DNA from: Edaphobacter aggregans DSM 19364
Lineage (GTDB): Bacteria; Acidobacteriota; Terriglobia; Terriglobales; Acidobacteriaceae
NCBI RefSeq assembly: GCF_000745965.1
Contig: NZ_JQKI01000062.1
Location: 1 to 35,809 of the forward strand
Direction: 5' to 3'
DNA: 35,809 nucleotides
Positions within the stretch are counted from its first letter, which is position 1. Every line of letters begins with the position of its first letter. The position numbers and the translations under genes were made by a program. Shown one piece after another: positions 24,126 to 31,864 of the stretch. A model generated the notes under the pieces. That model saw only the letters and a program-made list of their open reading frames with translations. It was not told where the DNA came from and made no database searches.

Positions 24126-25298
24126 ATGCCAGCCATCACCACCCAGCAGAACACCCCCGCCGCCCTAACCCACCTCACCGAAGACGAGCGCCTCTTCCGC
24201 GACACCGTCCGCCAGTTCGCCGCCAACGAGATCGCCCCCCTCGCCCGCCACATGGACGAGACCCAGCAGATGGACCCCAAGCTCCTCAAACAGCTCCACT
24301 CCCTCGGCCTCATGTCCATCGAGATCCCCGACCAATACGGCGGCTCCGCCGGAACCTTCTTCGAAGCCATCCTCGCCGTCGAAGAGATCTCCGCCGTCGA
24401 CCCCGCCGTCGGAGTCCTCGTCGACGTCCAGAACACCCTCGTCATCAACGCCCTCAACCGCTGGGCCAACGACGATCAAAAGAAAAACTACCTCACCAAA
24501 CTAGCCGGAGGAACCATAGGAGCCTACGCCCTCTCCGAGGCCGCCTCCGGCTCCGACGCCTTCGCCCTCGAGACCCGCGCCACCAGACTCGACACCGGCG
24601 ACTACGTCCTCAACGGCCAGAAGCTCTGGATCACCAACGCCAAAGAAGCCGGCCTCTTCATCGTCTTCGCCACCATCGACCGAGCCGCCGGCTACAAAGG
24701 CATCACCGCCTTCTTAGTCGAAAAAGACACCCCCGGCTTCACCCTCGGCAAAAAGGAGGACAAGCTAGGCATCCGCGCCTCCTCCACCTGCGAGCTAGTC
24801 TTCCGCGACTGCCGCGTCCCCGCCGCCAACGTCCTCGGCGAACCCGGCCGCGGCTACAAGATCGCCATCGAGACCCTCAACGAGGGCCGCATCGGCATCG
24901 GCGCCCAGATGCTGGGCCTCGCCGAAGGCGCCTGGGGCCACGCCGTCCGCTGGGCCAAACAGCGCAAGCAGTTCGGCAAGCCCATCGTCGACTTCCAGGC
25001 CATGCAGTTCCAGCTAGCCGAGATGGCCACCCAGATCGAAGCCGCCCGCCTCCTCGTCTACAACGCCGCCCGCCTCAAAGACGCCGGACACGACTTCCTC
25101 AAAGAAGCCGCCATGGCCAAGTACTTCGCCTCCCACGTCGCCGAGAAGGTCGCCTCCCTGGCCGTCGAGGTCTACGGAGGCTCCGGCTTCGTCAAGGACT
25201 ACCCCGTAGAAAAGCTCTACCGCGACGCCAAGATCGGCAAGATCTACGAAGGCACATCCTTCATGCAACTCGCCACCATCGCCAAACTGACGCTATAG
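24126..25298 (+). CDS. Acyl-CoA dehydrogenase (short/branched-chain type)
   Basis: 390 residues, the family's usual length. In order: LTEDERLFRDTVRQFAANEI at the helical N-terminus; signature 1, GAYALSEAASGSDAFALETR near 132, for FAD and substrate binding; LNGQKLWITNA near 162; RASSTCELVF; NEGRIGIGAQMLGLAEGA near 258; GGSGFVKDYPVEKLYRDAKI near 354 (signature 2), and catalytic Glu in KIYEGTSFMQL near 377. It removes two hydrogens from the alpha-beta bond of acyl-CoA using FAD and passes electrons to ETF, in fatty-acid or branched-chain amino-acid breakdown. Start ATG follows GAAGAGGA. No pathway partners adjoin it. Confidence 0.94.
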   Translation: MPAITTQQNTPAALTHLTEDERLFRDTVRQFAANEIAPLARHMDETQQMDPKLLKQLHSLGLMSIEIPDQYGGSAGTFFEAILAVEEISAVDPAVGVLVDVQNTLVINALNRWANDDQKKNYLTKLAGGTIGAYALSEAASGSDAFALETRATRLDTGDYVLNGQKLWITNAKEAGLFIVFATIDRAAGYKGITAFLVEKDTPGFTLGKKEDKLGIRASSTCELVFRDCRVPAANVLGEPGRGYKIAIETLNEGRIGIGAQMLGLAEGAWGHAVRWAKQRKQFGKPIVDFQAMQFQLAEMATQIEAARLLVYNAARLKDAGHDFLKEAAMAKYFASHVAEKVASLAVEVYGGSGFVKDYPVEKLYRDAKIGKIYEGTSFMQLATIAKLTL

Positions 25299-25436
25299 AA
25301 GCCCACACAACACTCTCTTCTCTTCAAACACCCGTCATTCTGACCCTGAGCAAAGCGAAGGGGAGGAATCCCCGTAGTTCGCCAGTGTCGCCACCACCGC
25401 TATAGGACACCTTGGACAATTATTCACTGCGTGCCT
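25299..25436. repeat. REP-like sequence after acyl-CoA dehydrogenase
   Basis: GTCATTCTGACCCTGAGC and GCGAAGGGGAGGAATCCCCG (25338-25376) form the same sort of unit as upstream of 24126, with a GGGGA..TCCCC hairpin. It may end transcription between convergent genes; no T-tract is seen. Confidence 0.5.
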
Positions 25437-26243
25437 TCAGTGCCCCTGAGCCTCCCCAGAGTTCTGCGCAGGTGTAATCACGGTGGAGCCTTGCTCGATA
25501 ATGGCGTAATCGGAAGGCGGTTTGAAGAGCGCCGGATCCGGATCGCCCTTCTTAATCTCTGCGAGTTGAGTTACCGTACGGCCGCTGCGAGGATCGTCGG
25601 TGATCGTCATCACGGCGAGCCCCAGGTCTTCTGAGAACCAGACCTCGTTGACCGTTTCAATTGGCTGAGAATTTCCCTCCTCCCCCGAAGGAATCACTCT
25701 TGTCCTTCGCGTTCCTGTAGCAGCGATTCCATCGAAGGCCCGTGTACCGAGCCTCTCGAACTTCGTTTCCAGCTGATAAACATTTTGCTGCGGCATGCTC
25801 GGCTTTGATGTTGCATTCCCTTCACTTGCCTTCATGACCGCCGCGGAATCCGGATAGTGAGAGATGTTAATCAGCCTCTGCGCATCCTCGCCCGTAGCCC
25901 AGGAGCTCATAATCTTTGCCTTCCTGTCATTGATCGAGATGCGATACCGGGGAAGTCGCTGCCCATTCTGGCTAACGTAGCAGCCGGCCTGCCCTTCCTG
26001 GAAGACTCGGCCAGAGGCGTCTTGCGCCAGACGAGTGAGTGTGGTCGTATTGATCTGATTTCCATCTGCGAGCTTGTGCTCAAAGGTCGTCTTGAAGACC
26101 GCGGTGAATGGTCCGCTCTTTTCATGAGGGAACCCCACGGAAGAAATATTAAAAGCGCATGGGGTCTCCTGCGCCCAGCCGCGGGCCAAGCCAAGCACGG
26201 ACAGAATGAACGCTGTAAGAGCAAAGAGAGGTGTCCGAACCAT
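25437..26243 (-). CDS. Secreted hypothetical protein
   Basis: 268 residues from ATG 26243, which has CGGAG 8 nt upstream; the longer frame adds 12 residues before the signal peptide. The signal peptide is MVRTPLFALTAFILSVLGLA with cleavage after RGWAQ. The mature part is beta-rich: NTTTLTRLAQDASGRVFQEG, GIAATGTRRTRVIPSG, VNEVWFSEDLGLAVMTITDD. These phrases recur in secreted proteins of Acidobacteria, where they are annotated as hypothetical. The pattern of a property measured per residue set resembles outer-membrane lipoprotein-carrier-like folds, but I cannot assign a function. It is probably periplasmic. Confidence 0.78.
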   Translation of the reverse strand: MVRTPLFALTAFILSVLGLARGWAQETPCAFNISSVGFPHEKSGPFTAVFKTTFEHKLADGNQINTTTLTRLAQDASGRVFQEGQAGCYVSQNGQRLPRYRISINDRKAKIMSSWATGEDAQRLINISHYPDSAAVMKASEGNATSKPSMPQQNVYQLETKFERLGTRAFDGIAATGTRRTRVIPSGEEGNSQPIETVNEVWFSEDLGLAVMTITDDPRSGRTVTQLAEIKKGDPDPALFKPPSDYAIIEQGSTVITPAQNSGEAQGH

Positions 26244-26381
26244 ACTGACTCCGTGAGGAACCAACATCGCAAGACACATTCATTGACGTCCCAGAGTAAC
26301 TATTGTTGCGGATGCATGGAGAAATACTTTTCAAGACGAAGAGTCGGGTGCCTCATCTTCGCCGCGTCGGGTGCCGGGTGC

Positions 26382-26407
26382 CCCACATCTCGATTCTGAG
26401 ATGTGGG
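26382..26407. repeat. REP-like hairpin
   Basis: CCCACATCTC and GAGATGTGGG form a perfect 10-bp stem with a 6-nt loop. A second hairpin, CCAAGC..GCTTGG, follows near 26449-26466. The surrounding 26244-26575 holds no gene and reads as tandem REP debris. Confidence 0.6.
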
Positions 26408-26509
26408 TTCATTCGAGCGAAGCTCGAACCGCCTCTAGCTAGGTACGCCAAGCTTTCAGGCTTGGCACTCTAAAAGCCGCGCCGAAGGCGCTACCGCTCT
26501 GCTGAAGGC

Positions 26510-26539
26510 CGGAGCGAAGTCCGAAGGACGAAGCGACCC
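26510..26539. repeat. 30-bp direct repeat, copy 1
   Basis: CGGAGCGAAGTCCGAAGGAC followed by GAAGCGACCC, identical to 27022-27051. GTCC-GAA-GGAC inside it forms a small hairpin. Confidence 0.75.
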
Positions 26540-26575
26540 CACGCTTCGCCGTCAGAGGCTCTTAGGCGCGTTCGT

Positions 26576-26797
26576 TCATCCCTGAAGGGTCCAGATTGCC
26601 ATTGCGATCGTGACAGCGTAGTTTATGGGATCGTTTTGGACGGGATATCCCAAAGTTTTGTTATCTTCGGCGATTATTGCCTTCGCTTGGCCGATCGCTT
26701 TTTCAAACGCTTCGACATTCTTGGAAGTCTTCGGTAGAAGGAGGAGGCGGCTGATTTCAGCCATAACAGACGGAACAGAAGTAAGGGGCGTGTTCAT
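26576..26797 (-). CDS. Small hypothetical protein (73 aa)
   Basis: MNTPLTSVPSVMAEISRLLL onward, with GTGGAG 8 nt upstream of ATG 26797. Helical, containing KNVEAFEKAIGQAKAIIAED and a hydrophobic C-terminus (INYAVTIAMAIWTLQG). Not recognised. The good ribosome-binding site and coherent amphipathic pattern favour a real gene, flanked on both sides by REP-like repeats. Confidence 0.55.
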   Translation of the reverse strand: MNTPLTSVPSVMAEISRLLLLPKTSKNVEAFEKAIGQAKAIIAEDNKTLGYPVQNDPINYAVTIAMAIWTLQG

Positions 26798-27021
26798 TGA
26801 CTAATCTCCACGAGGAATTTAGCCACCTCAAATTCTGACAAGTACCGTGTTCCGGATCATCTCCCGAGGATGGTTTTCCTGTCTCCCCGCTTGTGACTGT
26901 TGACCGCGTCTCGCGTTGTCGTCACCGGATCAGCGACTTATCAATAAGTTATTGAACCCCGCGTTCCGCAACTGGTTGCGGTCAAAACGTCCAAAACAAG
27001 ACCTTGCATATTCGCTTTTAT

Positions 27022-27051
27022 CGGAGCGAAGTCCGAAGGACGAAGCGACCC
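27022..27051. repeat. 30-bp direct repeat, copy 2
   Basis: Identical to 26510-26539, 512 bp away in the same orientation. Confidence 0.75.
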
Positions 27052-27168
27052 ACCTTTTCCGGGAGACCCCAAAATCCTTGTCAAGCCCAAAAACCACCTA
27101 ACTCAATGATTCCAAACGAAATATAAATTGTACCTTCCATTCGCTACAATTGATAAAGAAGGTCAAAG

Positions 27169-27200
27169 GAGCCCTCGGGATCACCCGGGGGCTCTTTTTC
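27169..27200 (+). terminator. Intrinsic terminator
   Basis: GAGCCCTCGGG, loop ATCA, CCCGGGGGCTC (one G-T wobble), then TTTTT. A strong rho-independent terminator on the plus strand, with no annotated gene ending just upstream. Confidence 0.85.
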
Positions 27201-27352
27201 ATCCGAAAGTAAACTGAATAGAATGAATAGTTTGCAGGAACATAAAATCTAAGTAACTGAATCGAGATACTTTACAAATCGAAAATTAGCGAAGTACGAA
27301 GCTAAAGCATCTCAATTGAATACTTTGCGCAAAAAGTACGGGGAGGGAGGGG

Positions 27353-28309
27353 TCACCCAGCCCGCACCAGCCGACCCCGTCGGCTCACGATGGACAGCTT
27401 CTCAGCCTTCATGATCTTCCGCGCCTGGTCCCGAGCATGGCTCGACCACGGTCCAACCGGATCCAGCCGCACGTACGTCAGCCAGTGTTTGAGCGCCCGA
27501 CGCTTCTGCCCCTGCCGCTCATACGCCAGCGCCAGATTGTAATGCGCGTCCGCGTACTGCGGAACCAGCGCCACGGCCTTCTGGTACGCCGCCGTCGCCT
27601 CGGTCAGCTGCTGCATCTCGTCCAACACGTTGCCCAGGTCGAAGAACGCCAGCGCATATTCCGGGTCCGCGATCGTCGCGCGGCGATAGAGGCTCTCCGC
27701 CCGCGCGAACTCGCGCAGATTGTAATGAATCGTCCCCAGGTTGATCAGCGCCGGCGCATGCTCTGGCCGCACCGCGAGAATCAACTCATACATCTCCACC
27801 GCCTGCGCCATCGTCGCCGGAGTCTCCTCCAGCTGCACCGCGCGCAGAAACATCTCCTGCACCTCGGCCGCCCTCTGCGCCGGACTCGCATGCCGAAACT
27901 CGCCGGTCCGCACCACCTCCAGGCGCGACCCCGACGTCGCGTCAAAGTCAAACGCCAGCTGCTGCGTCATCGGATCCACCAGCGCTCCGCCATGCCGGAA
28001 CGCCAGCCGCGAGCCGCGCCGCACTGCCGTCGTCTCCAGCAGCGGATTCCGCATCCCCGCCGCCCGCTGCATCGCGTCCACCGACGCCCGTATGCTCCGC
28101 GCCGAGATGCGAGCCCGCGCCTTCAGCGCATTTGCCTGCAGATCGCGCAGCGCGCGAAGCTGCCCCAGCTCTTCGAAGGAATATTGTTCTGTCGGGGAGA
28201 TCAACCCTGCCCGCTCCCACGAGGCAATCTGCCTCGTATTCAGGTGCAGGATCCGAAGTACGTCTTGACGGCTATATCTGGTCACGTCGGCGTCTCGGGG
28301 ACAAAGCAT
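27353..28309 (-). CDS. MerR-type HTH regulator fused to TPR repeats
   Basis: About 318 residues from ATG 28309; a TTG 21 nt earlier is possible. The N-terminus is a MerR-like winged HTH: TRYSRQDVLRILHLNTRQIA, SWERAGLISPTEQYSFEELG, LRALRDLQANALKARAR. A linker follows (LAFRHGGALVDPMTQQLAFD). From about residue 165 come three or four TPRs (AVEMYELILAVRPEHAPALI, AESLYRRATIADPEYALAFF, ATAAYQKAVALVPQYADAHY). It probably binds DNA and a protein partner; the fusion is seen in Acidobacteria but its targets are unknown. Upstream of the start is an 8-bp repeat array like that near 19314. Confidence 0.85.
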   Translation of the reverse strand: MLCPRDADVTRYSRQDVLRILHLNTRQIASWERAGLISPTEQYSFEELGQLRALRDLQANALKARARISARSIRASVDAMQRAAGMRNPLLETTAVRRGSRLAFRHGGALVDPMTQQLAFDFDATSGSRLEVVRTGEFRHASPAQRAAEVQEMFLRAVQLEETPATMAQAVEMYELILAVRPEHAPALINLGTIHYNLREFARAESLYRRATIADPEYALAFFDLGNVLDEMQQLTEATAAYQKAVALVPQYADAHYNLALAYERQGQKRRALKHWLTYVRLDPVGPWSSHARDQARKIMKAEKLSIVSRRGRLVRAG

Positions 28310-28345
28310 CTTTCGTTCGTTGCTAACCAAACTGTCTTTCGTCTT

Positions 28346-28385
28346 GCTGACTTGCTGACTTGCTGACTTGCTGACTTGCTGACTA
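28346..28385 (+). repeat. 8-bp tandem repeat array, third copy (5 units)
   Basis: Five units GCTGACTT (the last GCTGACTA), identical in unit to the arrays around the S23 gene 9 kb away. It lies upstream of the MerR/TPR gene, 36 bp from its preferred start, and no S23 gene adjoins it. Confidence 0.85.
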
Positions 28386-28494
28386 CTGTCTGGAGTATCC
28401 TGCGGAAGTCCGCACCAATCAAGACCTTTACGGCCCTCTCCATTAAAATCTCGTGGATAACGCGTACCAAATCAGATTCTCACCCTTGCCGCAG

Positions 28495-29412
28495 CTATCT
28501 CTTGAACCACACATACTGCCAGCCCCCCGAGATCGTGCTGAAGCTTGCCCCGATCGTTCCGCTCACACCCGAGCTGTACGCAATCTTCACCGACTGCTGC
28601 TTGGCCACAGGAATCGACAGCGTGGCGCCAAGACGCGTGTTCGCCTGGCGCTCAGTCGGCGATCCACCGTTCGTCCTCGTCGACCCGCCGCCGTACCACG
28701 TCGCGTCAAACGCCGCCCACAACCCGCGCCGCACCGTGTAGCTCACATGCGCCTGCAGCGCCGTCAACGCAGACTGCGTCCGGTCTGCCGTCCCCGGATA
28801 AAAGCTCGCATTCGGCGTGTACAGCCACACCGCCGCGTACAAGTCCAGATCCAGCTTCTTCACCGGCCACGACACACCAACCTCCGGCTTGAACGCCCAC
28901 CGGTTCGCCCCGATATTGATCAACTTCGTGTTGTCATACTGCCCGCTCGGCGCCAACACGCTCACACTCGTCCCGATGATGAAGCTGCGATGCTGCCTCT
29001 TCGCAAACTCCGCCGGAGTCATCGCCGGATTGCCCCGCAGATTCACCGACAACCTCGTTCTGATATCCATCAGCCCCGAGCGATGCACGCTGCCCCGCTG
29101 ATCACCCACGTTGCCCGTAACGTTGCCCCACCCGTACGGCACTACCGTCGCCAACAGCGCCTGCCGCCCGAAGAGACCAAACGTCGTGCCAAGTCCGAGC
29201 GCAGGACTGTAGAACGTCGCATTCACATCTGTCAGCGGAACCGTAGGATCGAACGTAATATCTCCGCTCGATCTGCCAAACCCCACACCGGCAAACCTCG
29301 TCCCCACCGGCGACGCCGAATATGCGCGCGGCTCCAGGTCCTGAGCCGTCGCCCCCGCGCTCAGAAGACACACCGCACCCAACGCCGTCAGTAAACGGGC
29401 GACGAACCTCAT
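28495..29412 (-). CDS. Outer-membrane transporter-like protein (phenol MetA-degradation type)
   Basis: 305 residues from ATG 29412 (MRFVARLLTALGAVCLLSAG, signal peptide ending near ATAQ). The mature part is beta-rich and repetitive in alternating hydrophobic strands: DLEPRAYSASPVGTRFAGVG, GLGTTFGLFGRQALLATVVP YGWGN, SFIIGTSVSVLAPSGQYD, NRWAFKPEVGVSWPVKKLDL, ending in WQYVWFKR. This order matches the MetA-pathway-of-phenol-degradation outer-membrane beta-barrel family (PF13557-like). Members may admit hydrophobic compounds; the substrate is unknown. A start 27 nt upstream exists but precedes the signal peptide. The gene ends just right of the region upstream of MerR/TPR. Confidence 0.8.
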   Translation of the reverse strand: MRFVARLLTALGAVCLLSAGATAQDLEPRAYSASPVGTRFAGVGFGRSSGDITFDPTVPLTDVNATFYSPALGLGTTFGLFGRQALLATVVPYGWGNVTGNVGDQRGSVHRSGLMDIRTRLSVNLRGNPAMTPAEFAKRQHRSFIIGTSVSVLAPSGQYDNTKLINIGANRWAFKPEVGVSWPVKKLDLDLYAAVWLYTPNASFYPGTADRTQSALTALQAHVSYTVRRGLWAAFDATWYGGGSTRTNGGSPTERQANTRLGATLSIPVAKQQSVKIAYSSGVSGTIGASFSTISGGWQYVWFKR

Positions 29413-29459
29413 GACGAAGATACTCGCACACGAAGCCACAAACGTTCATCGAGAAAGAA

Positions 29460-29504
29460 TGGAGCCGACGATCGGACTTGAACCGATGACCTGCTGATTA
29501 CGAA
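29460..29504 (-). repeat. tRNA-Thr (CGT) 3' fragment, attL-like
   Basis: On the minus strand TTCGTAATCAGCAGGTCATC then GGTTCAAGTCCGATCGTCGG and CTCCA match the anticodon arm (CGT), T-arm and acceptor 3' strand of tRNA-Thr with encoded CCA. The 5' half is missing: sequence past 29504 does not fold. This is the duplicated end left when an element integrates into tRNA-Thr; by analogy with the tRNA-Pro island the intact gene should lie to the right, beyond the window. Confidence 0.8.
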
Positions 29505-29839
29505 ACGGCCCCACCTTGCGTATGTTGTTGTGTGATTAAGCTTGTTAGAGGACGTTTTGGGGTGTTGTGGGGTGCTTCTGGCCCTGTCTGTACACCACTT
29601 GTACACCACCGTTGATGAGTTGATTATTGCTCATCAACCTCACCCAAACGGGTTTGTTGACTAAGTGCATGTAAGAGTCAGAATGCCAGAGATGCATGCC
29701 GTGGCAAGTTTGAGCTCGGATGGTCGTGCCACTTGGGAGACTCTCGGGACCTCCGCAGACAGAATCTCCGTCAACAGGAACCGGTGGAGGAGCGGATGCA
29801 TTCTACCGCCGTCCATGGTGTCCAACCAAGGAGGCAAAC
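29505..29839. other. Putative left end of a tRNA-Thr element, non-coding
   Basis: Holds two direct TGTACACCAC repeats at an 11-bp pitch (29589-29609) and a perfect hairpin GTTGATGAG/CTCATCAAC (29611-29638). No convincing gene until 29840. Confidence 0.55.
29589..29609. repeat. Tandem TGTACACCAC repeats, arm-site-like
   Basis: Two exact decamers 11 bp apart, 84 bp inside the tRNA-Thr fragment. The layout parallels the CCGCTACA pair 105 bp inside the tRNA-Pro core at 7777. Confidence 0.6.
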
Positions 29840-30388
29840 ATGAAATCCTGGATCGGCAGAGGTTTACTTCCACTGGCGTTCGTCCTGGTGGCGCTGGCTA
29901 CCCCGGCCTACACACAAGGCAATGAGAGAGGCGACGAGAGAGGATGCTCGGATGCATTGCTTTCTGGCGACTACGCCTTCACGATTGGCGGCCAAATTCT
30001 TGTTATCCCCGCTTCCACCACGCCTCCGTCAACCGGAGTAGCATTCGCCCAGGCTGGCGTGTCGATCATGCGTTTTGACGGCATGGGCCATTTCACTCAG
30101 GTGGACTTCACCATGATCAATGGTGCGCCATCCCCCGGCACCACGAACGAGAATGGGTTCAGAGATGGGGAGACGGGGACCTACACTGTGAATCCGGATT
30201 GCACCGGCAGCGCGGAGATTGATTTCCCTCCACCTCCGGGCGTGACACCAGGACAGAGGATTCAACTTAAGTTCGTGCTCGCAGATCACGGGAAGCAAGT
30301 TCACGCAGTGGTTTCAGCCCTGTTCCGGGCAGGGACAACTACGCCTACGCCCGCGGCCATTCGAAGCGATGGGGTGAGGGTGCGGTGA
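29840..30388 (+). CDS. Secreted hypothetical protein
   Basis: 182 residues from ATG 29840 with an ideal AAGGAGG 5 nt upstream; the longer frame back to 29720 is not needed. The signal peptide is MKSWIGRGLLPLAFVLVALA, with cleavage near TPAYTQ. The mature part contains CSDALLSGDYAFTIGGQILV, SIMRFDGMGHFTQVDFTMIN, GTYTVNPDCTGSAEIDFP and QIQLKF-like strands. It has two cysteines and a compact beta fold. Proteins with this GxYxFxxxG / F.G.G.F pattern are common secreted proteins of unknown function in Acidobacteria. Confidence 0.78.
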   Translation: MKSWIGRGLLPLAFVLVALATPAYTQGNERGDERGCSDALLSGDYAFTIGGQILVIPASTTPPSTGVAFAQAGVSIMRFDGMGHFTQVDFTMINGAPSPGTTNENGFRDGETGTYTVNPDCTGSAEIDFPPPPGVTPGQRIQLKFVLADHGKQVHAVVSALFRAGTTTPTPAAIRSDGVRVR

Positions 30389-30702
30389 AGCATAGATTAT
30401 GGGGAGATAGTCCGTACTAGCTCGTCGGCAACTCTTACCCAATCCTATAACTTCAGAGTTGCCCGTCATCCGCTCACAAACGCAGCGATCGCTCTACGTG
30501 GTTTGGGCTTTCGCAACTCAATGAACCAGATAGGCCTCGGCGTGAGCCGTTCGCACCTTTATGATGAGCCTGGCGAATTCCGCGTGAATGCACTTGAATG
30601 CAGCCCAGGAAGCGAATGATCGCGATGCACCGCTATCCGGAATACATTGGCACGTTTCCCTTCAGCCGAACGCAGGCCCGTTACTATTCGATCGTTATGC
30701 CG
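30389..30702. other. Region without a recognised gene
   Basis: About 310 bp between a plus-strand secreted-protein gene and the 3' end of the minus-strand cupin gene. Short frames only. One, near 30450-30600 (RVARHPLTNAAIALRGLGFR), has a protein-like look and may be a fragment, but I cannot name a family. Confidence 0.4.
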
Positions 30703-31209
30703 TCAAAAGTTGCAATTGGGGTTTCCAGCAGCGAGCTCAGTGCGGAACGGACCCCCGACGTATGTCACTGCGACCGTCACATCGCTAGCCGGGTTATTAG
30801 GATCACGGTTGATGCCGATATGCCCGCTGCCATAATCAACAAAGCCTTGACCTGCGCTATACACATGTGGCGAGCACGTCAGGTCATCAAATTCATAGAA
30901 GGTGAGCTGGCCTGAGGTTACGGTGATGTACACCGGTCCGGGATGTTTATGCCAGCCAGTCGATCCCAGCGGATTATAGTAATGGGTGTCCACTTCCATA
31001 TCAATCGCGGGTTGCCCTTTTGCTATGTACTGGAACCCGGGCTGGTTCACATCAGTATTCACCATGAAGCGGTCATAGGTGCCTCTACCAATTAAGCTGC
31101 GGATAACGCCTGAGGGCTGTGTTGCCCACATCTTGAGCACATACCCGCTAATCGGAAGAACGCACAGAATTGCAACGGTTGCTGTCGCTCTTAGAACTTT
31201 GCTCTTCAT
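30703..31209 (-). CDS. Membrane-anchored or secreted cupin-domain protein
   Basis: 168 residues from ATG 31209 with CGGAGGT upstream. N-terminal hydrophobic segment (VLRATATVAILCVLPISGYV) is a signal peptide or anchor. The cupin core is visible: STGWHKHPGPVYITVTSGQL near 83-102 with the HxH metal pair, TFYEFDDLTCSPHVYSAGQG, then FVDYGSGHIGINRDP with a further His. It may bind a metal; no enzymatic activity can be inferred. The ends contain two cysteines (LTC and NCNF), consistent with an extracytoplasmic location. Confidence 0.8.
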   Translation of the reverse strand: MKSKVLRATATVAILCVLPISGYVLKMWATQPSGVIRSLIGRGTYDRFMVNTDVNQPGFQYIAKGQPAIDMEVDTHYYNPLGSTGWHKHPGPVYITVTSGQLTFYEFDDLTCSPHVYSAGQGFVDYGSGHIGINRDPNNPASDVTVAVTYVGGPFRTELAAGNPNCNF

Positions 31210-31382
31210 TTTTTTGACCTCCGGTTATGGGAAATAGGAGGGTACTTTGGCAGAGAGATCAATCTCATGCAATGGAGGTCGAATGAAGGTCGTCTGAAGT
31301 TTTTCTGAAGCGCCAAAGCACTGACCAGTTTGCTACTTAGCTCTTTGTCGCATCATCTTCGGAGCCAGCATGTCAGCACCAG

Positions 31383-31570
31383 TTGGGGGCAGGTACGGCC
31401 CATGTATTCCATTTCGGTGAGTTCACACTTGACCAGTCGCGCTATCGGCTGCAACGGGACGAGCGGATCGTGCCCCTTGAGAGGCGGCCGATGGAGTTGC
31501 TCTTCCTTCTGGTTGAGAAGCGTGGAGAACTGGTTACACGCCAGGACGCCGTTGGGCGGAATGAAGTGTT
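31383..31570 (+). pseudogene. Truncated winged-helix (OmpR/CadC-type) DNA-binding domain
   Basis: VFHFGEFTLDQSRYRLQRDE, then RIVPLERRPMELLFLLVEKR and GELVTRQDAV match the first two thirds of the wHTH domain found at the start of large TPR/propeller regulators, including the intact one at 32790. After RQDAV the sequence departs where VWG..V.VD..LN..I.KIR is expected, and the frame stops at 31622. The start is unclear; ATG 31370 is out of frame. It is a decayed paralogue fragment. Confidence 0.7.
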
Positions 31571-31721
31571 AAAAACATCGATTTCGCCGACCCGGCCCAA
31601 AGCCAGCGTCGTGTTCGTGTAACCCGTTAGCCGGCGTCGCGTGGACACTTCTTGCTGGATAGAGAACTGTGCCCGCGATTGCGGCACTGAACACCACGAA
31701 ACACGTCAATTTTCGTTTCAT
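31569..31721 (-). CDS. Short secreted peptide, possibly a truncated gene
   Basis: 50 residues from ATG 31721 with GTGAGGTCG upstream. MKRKLTCFVVFSAAIAGTVL then YPARSVHA forms a signal peptide; only about 20 residues follow (TPANGLHEHDAGFGPGRRNR). So short a mature part, next to other fragments, suggests the N-terminal remnant of a secreted protein. Function unknown. Confidence 0.4.
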   Translation of the reverse strand: MKRKLTCFVVFSAAIAGTVLYPARSVHATPANGLHEHDAGFGPGRRNRCF

Positions 31722-31864
31722 ATCGACCTCACCTTTCGTTGTGGGCGCCGGATACAGACGCACGGATACCATCGGACCGCTTGGCATGTGAATTCAAGCG
31801 GTAAGGTTCGATAAAGGGGGTTGCGATCGGGGGGCCTGCGCGGTCGCGTGATGATGACCCTCCT

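Larger units (their letters stand above)
26798..27352. other. Non-coding stretch with repeat and terminator
   Basis: AT-richer than its surroundings. It holds the second 30-bp repeat (27022-27051), a TACAAT box (27145-27150) and an intrinsic terminator (27169-27200). A 61-codon frame at 26916 spans the repeat and is not credible. Confidence 0.5.

Noticed and set aside
22725..25405. Very long Arg/His/Pro-rich open frames antisense or out of phase with the MFS and acyl-CoA dehydrogenase genes
   Set aside because: They are shadows caused by C-rich third positions; composition is extreme and no domain is present.
27437..29394. Long plus-strand frames rich in Arg and His opposite the MerR/TPR and outer-membrane genes
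   Set aside because: Shadow frames; the minus-strand translations show clear domains and signal peptides.
29460..29504. tRNA-Thr considered as a functional gene
   Set aside because: Only the anticodon arm onward is present; the D-arm and 5' acceptor strand are missing.
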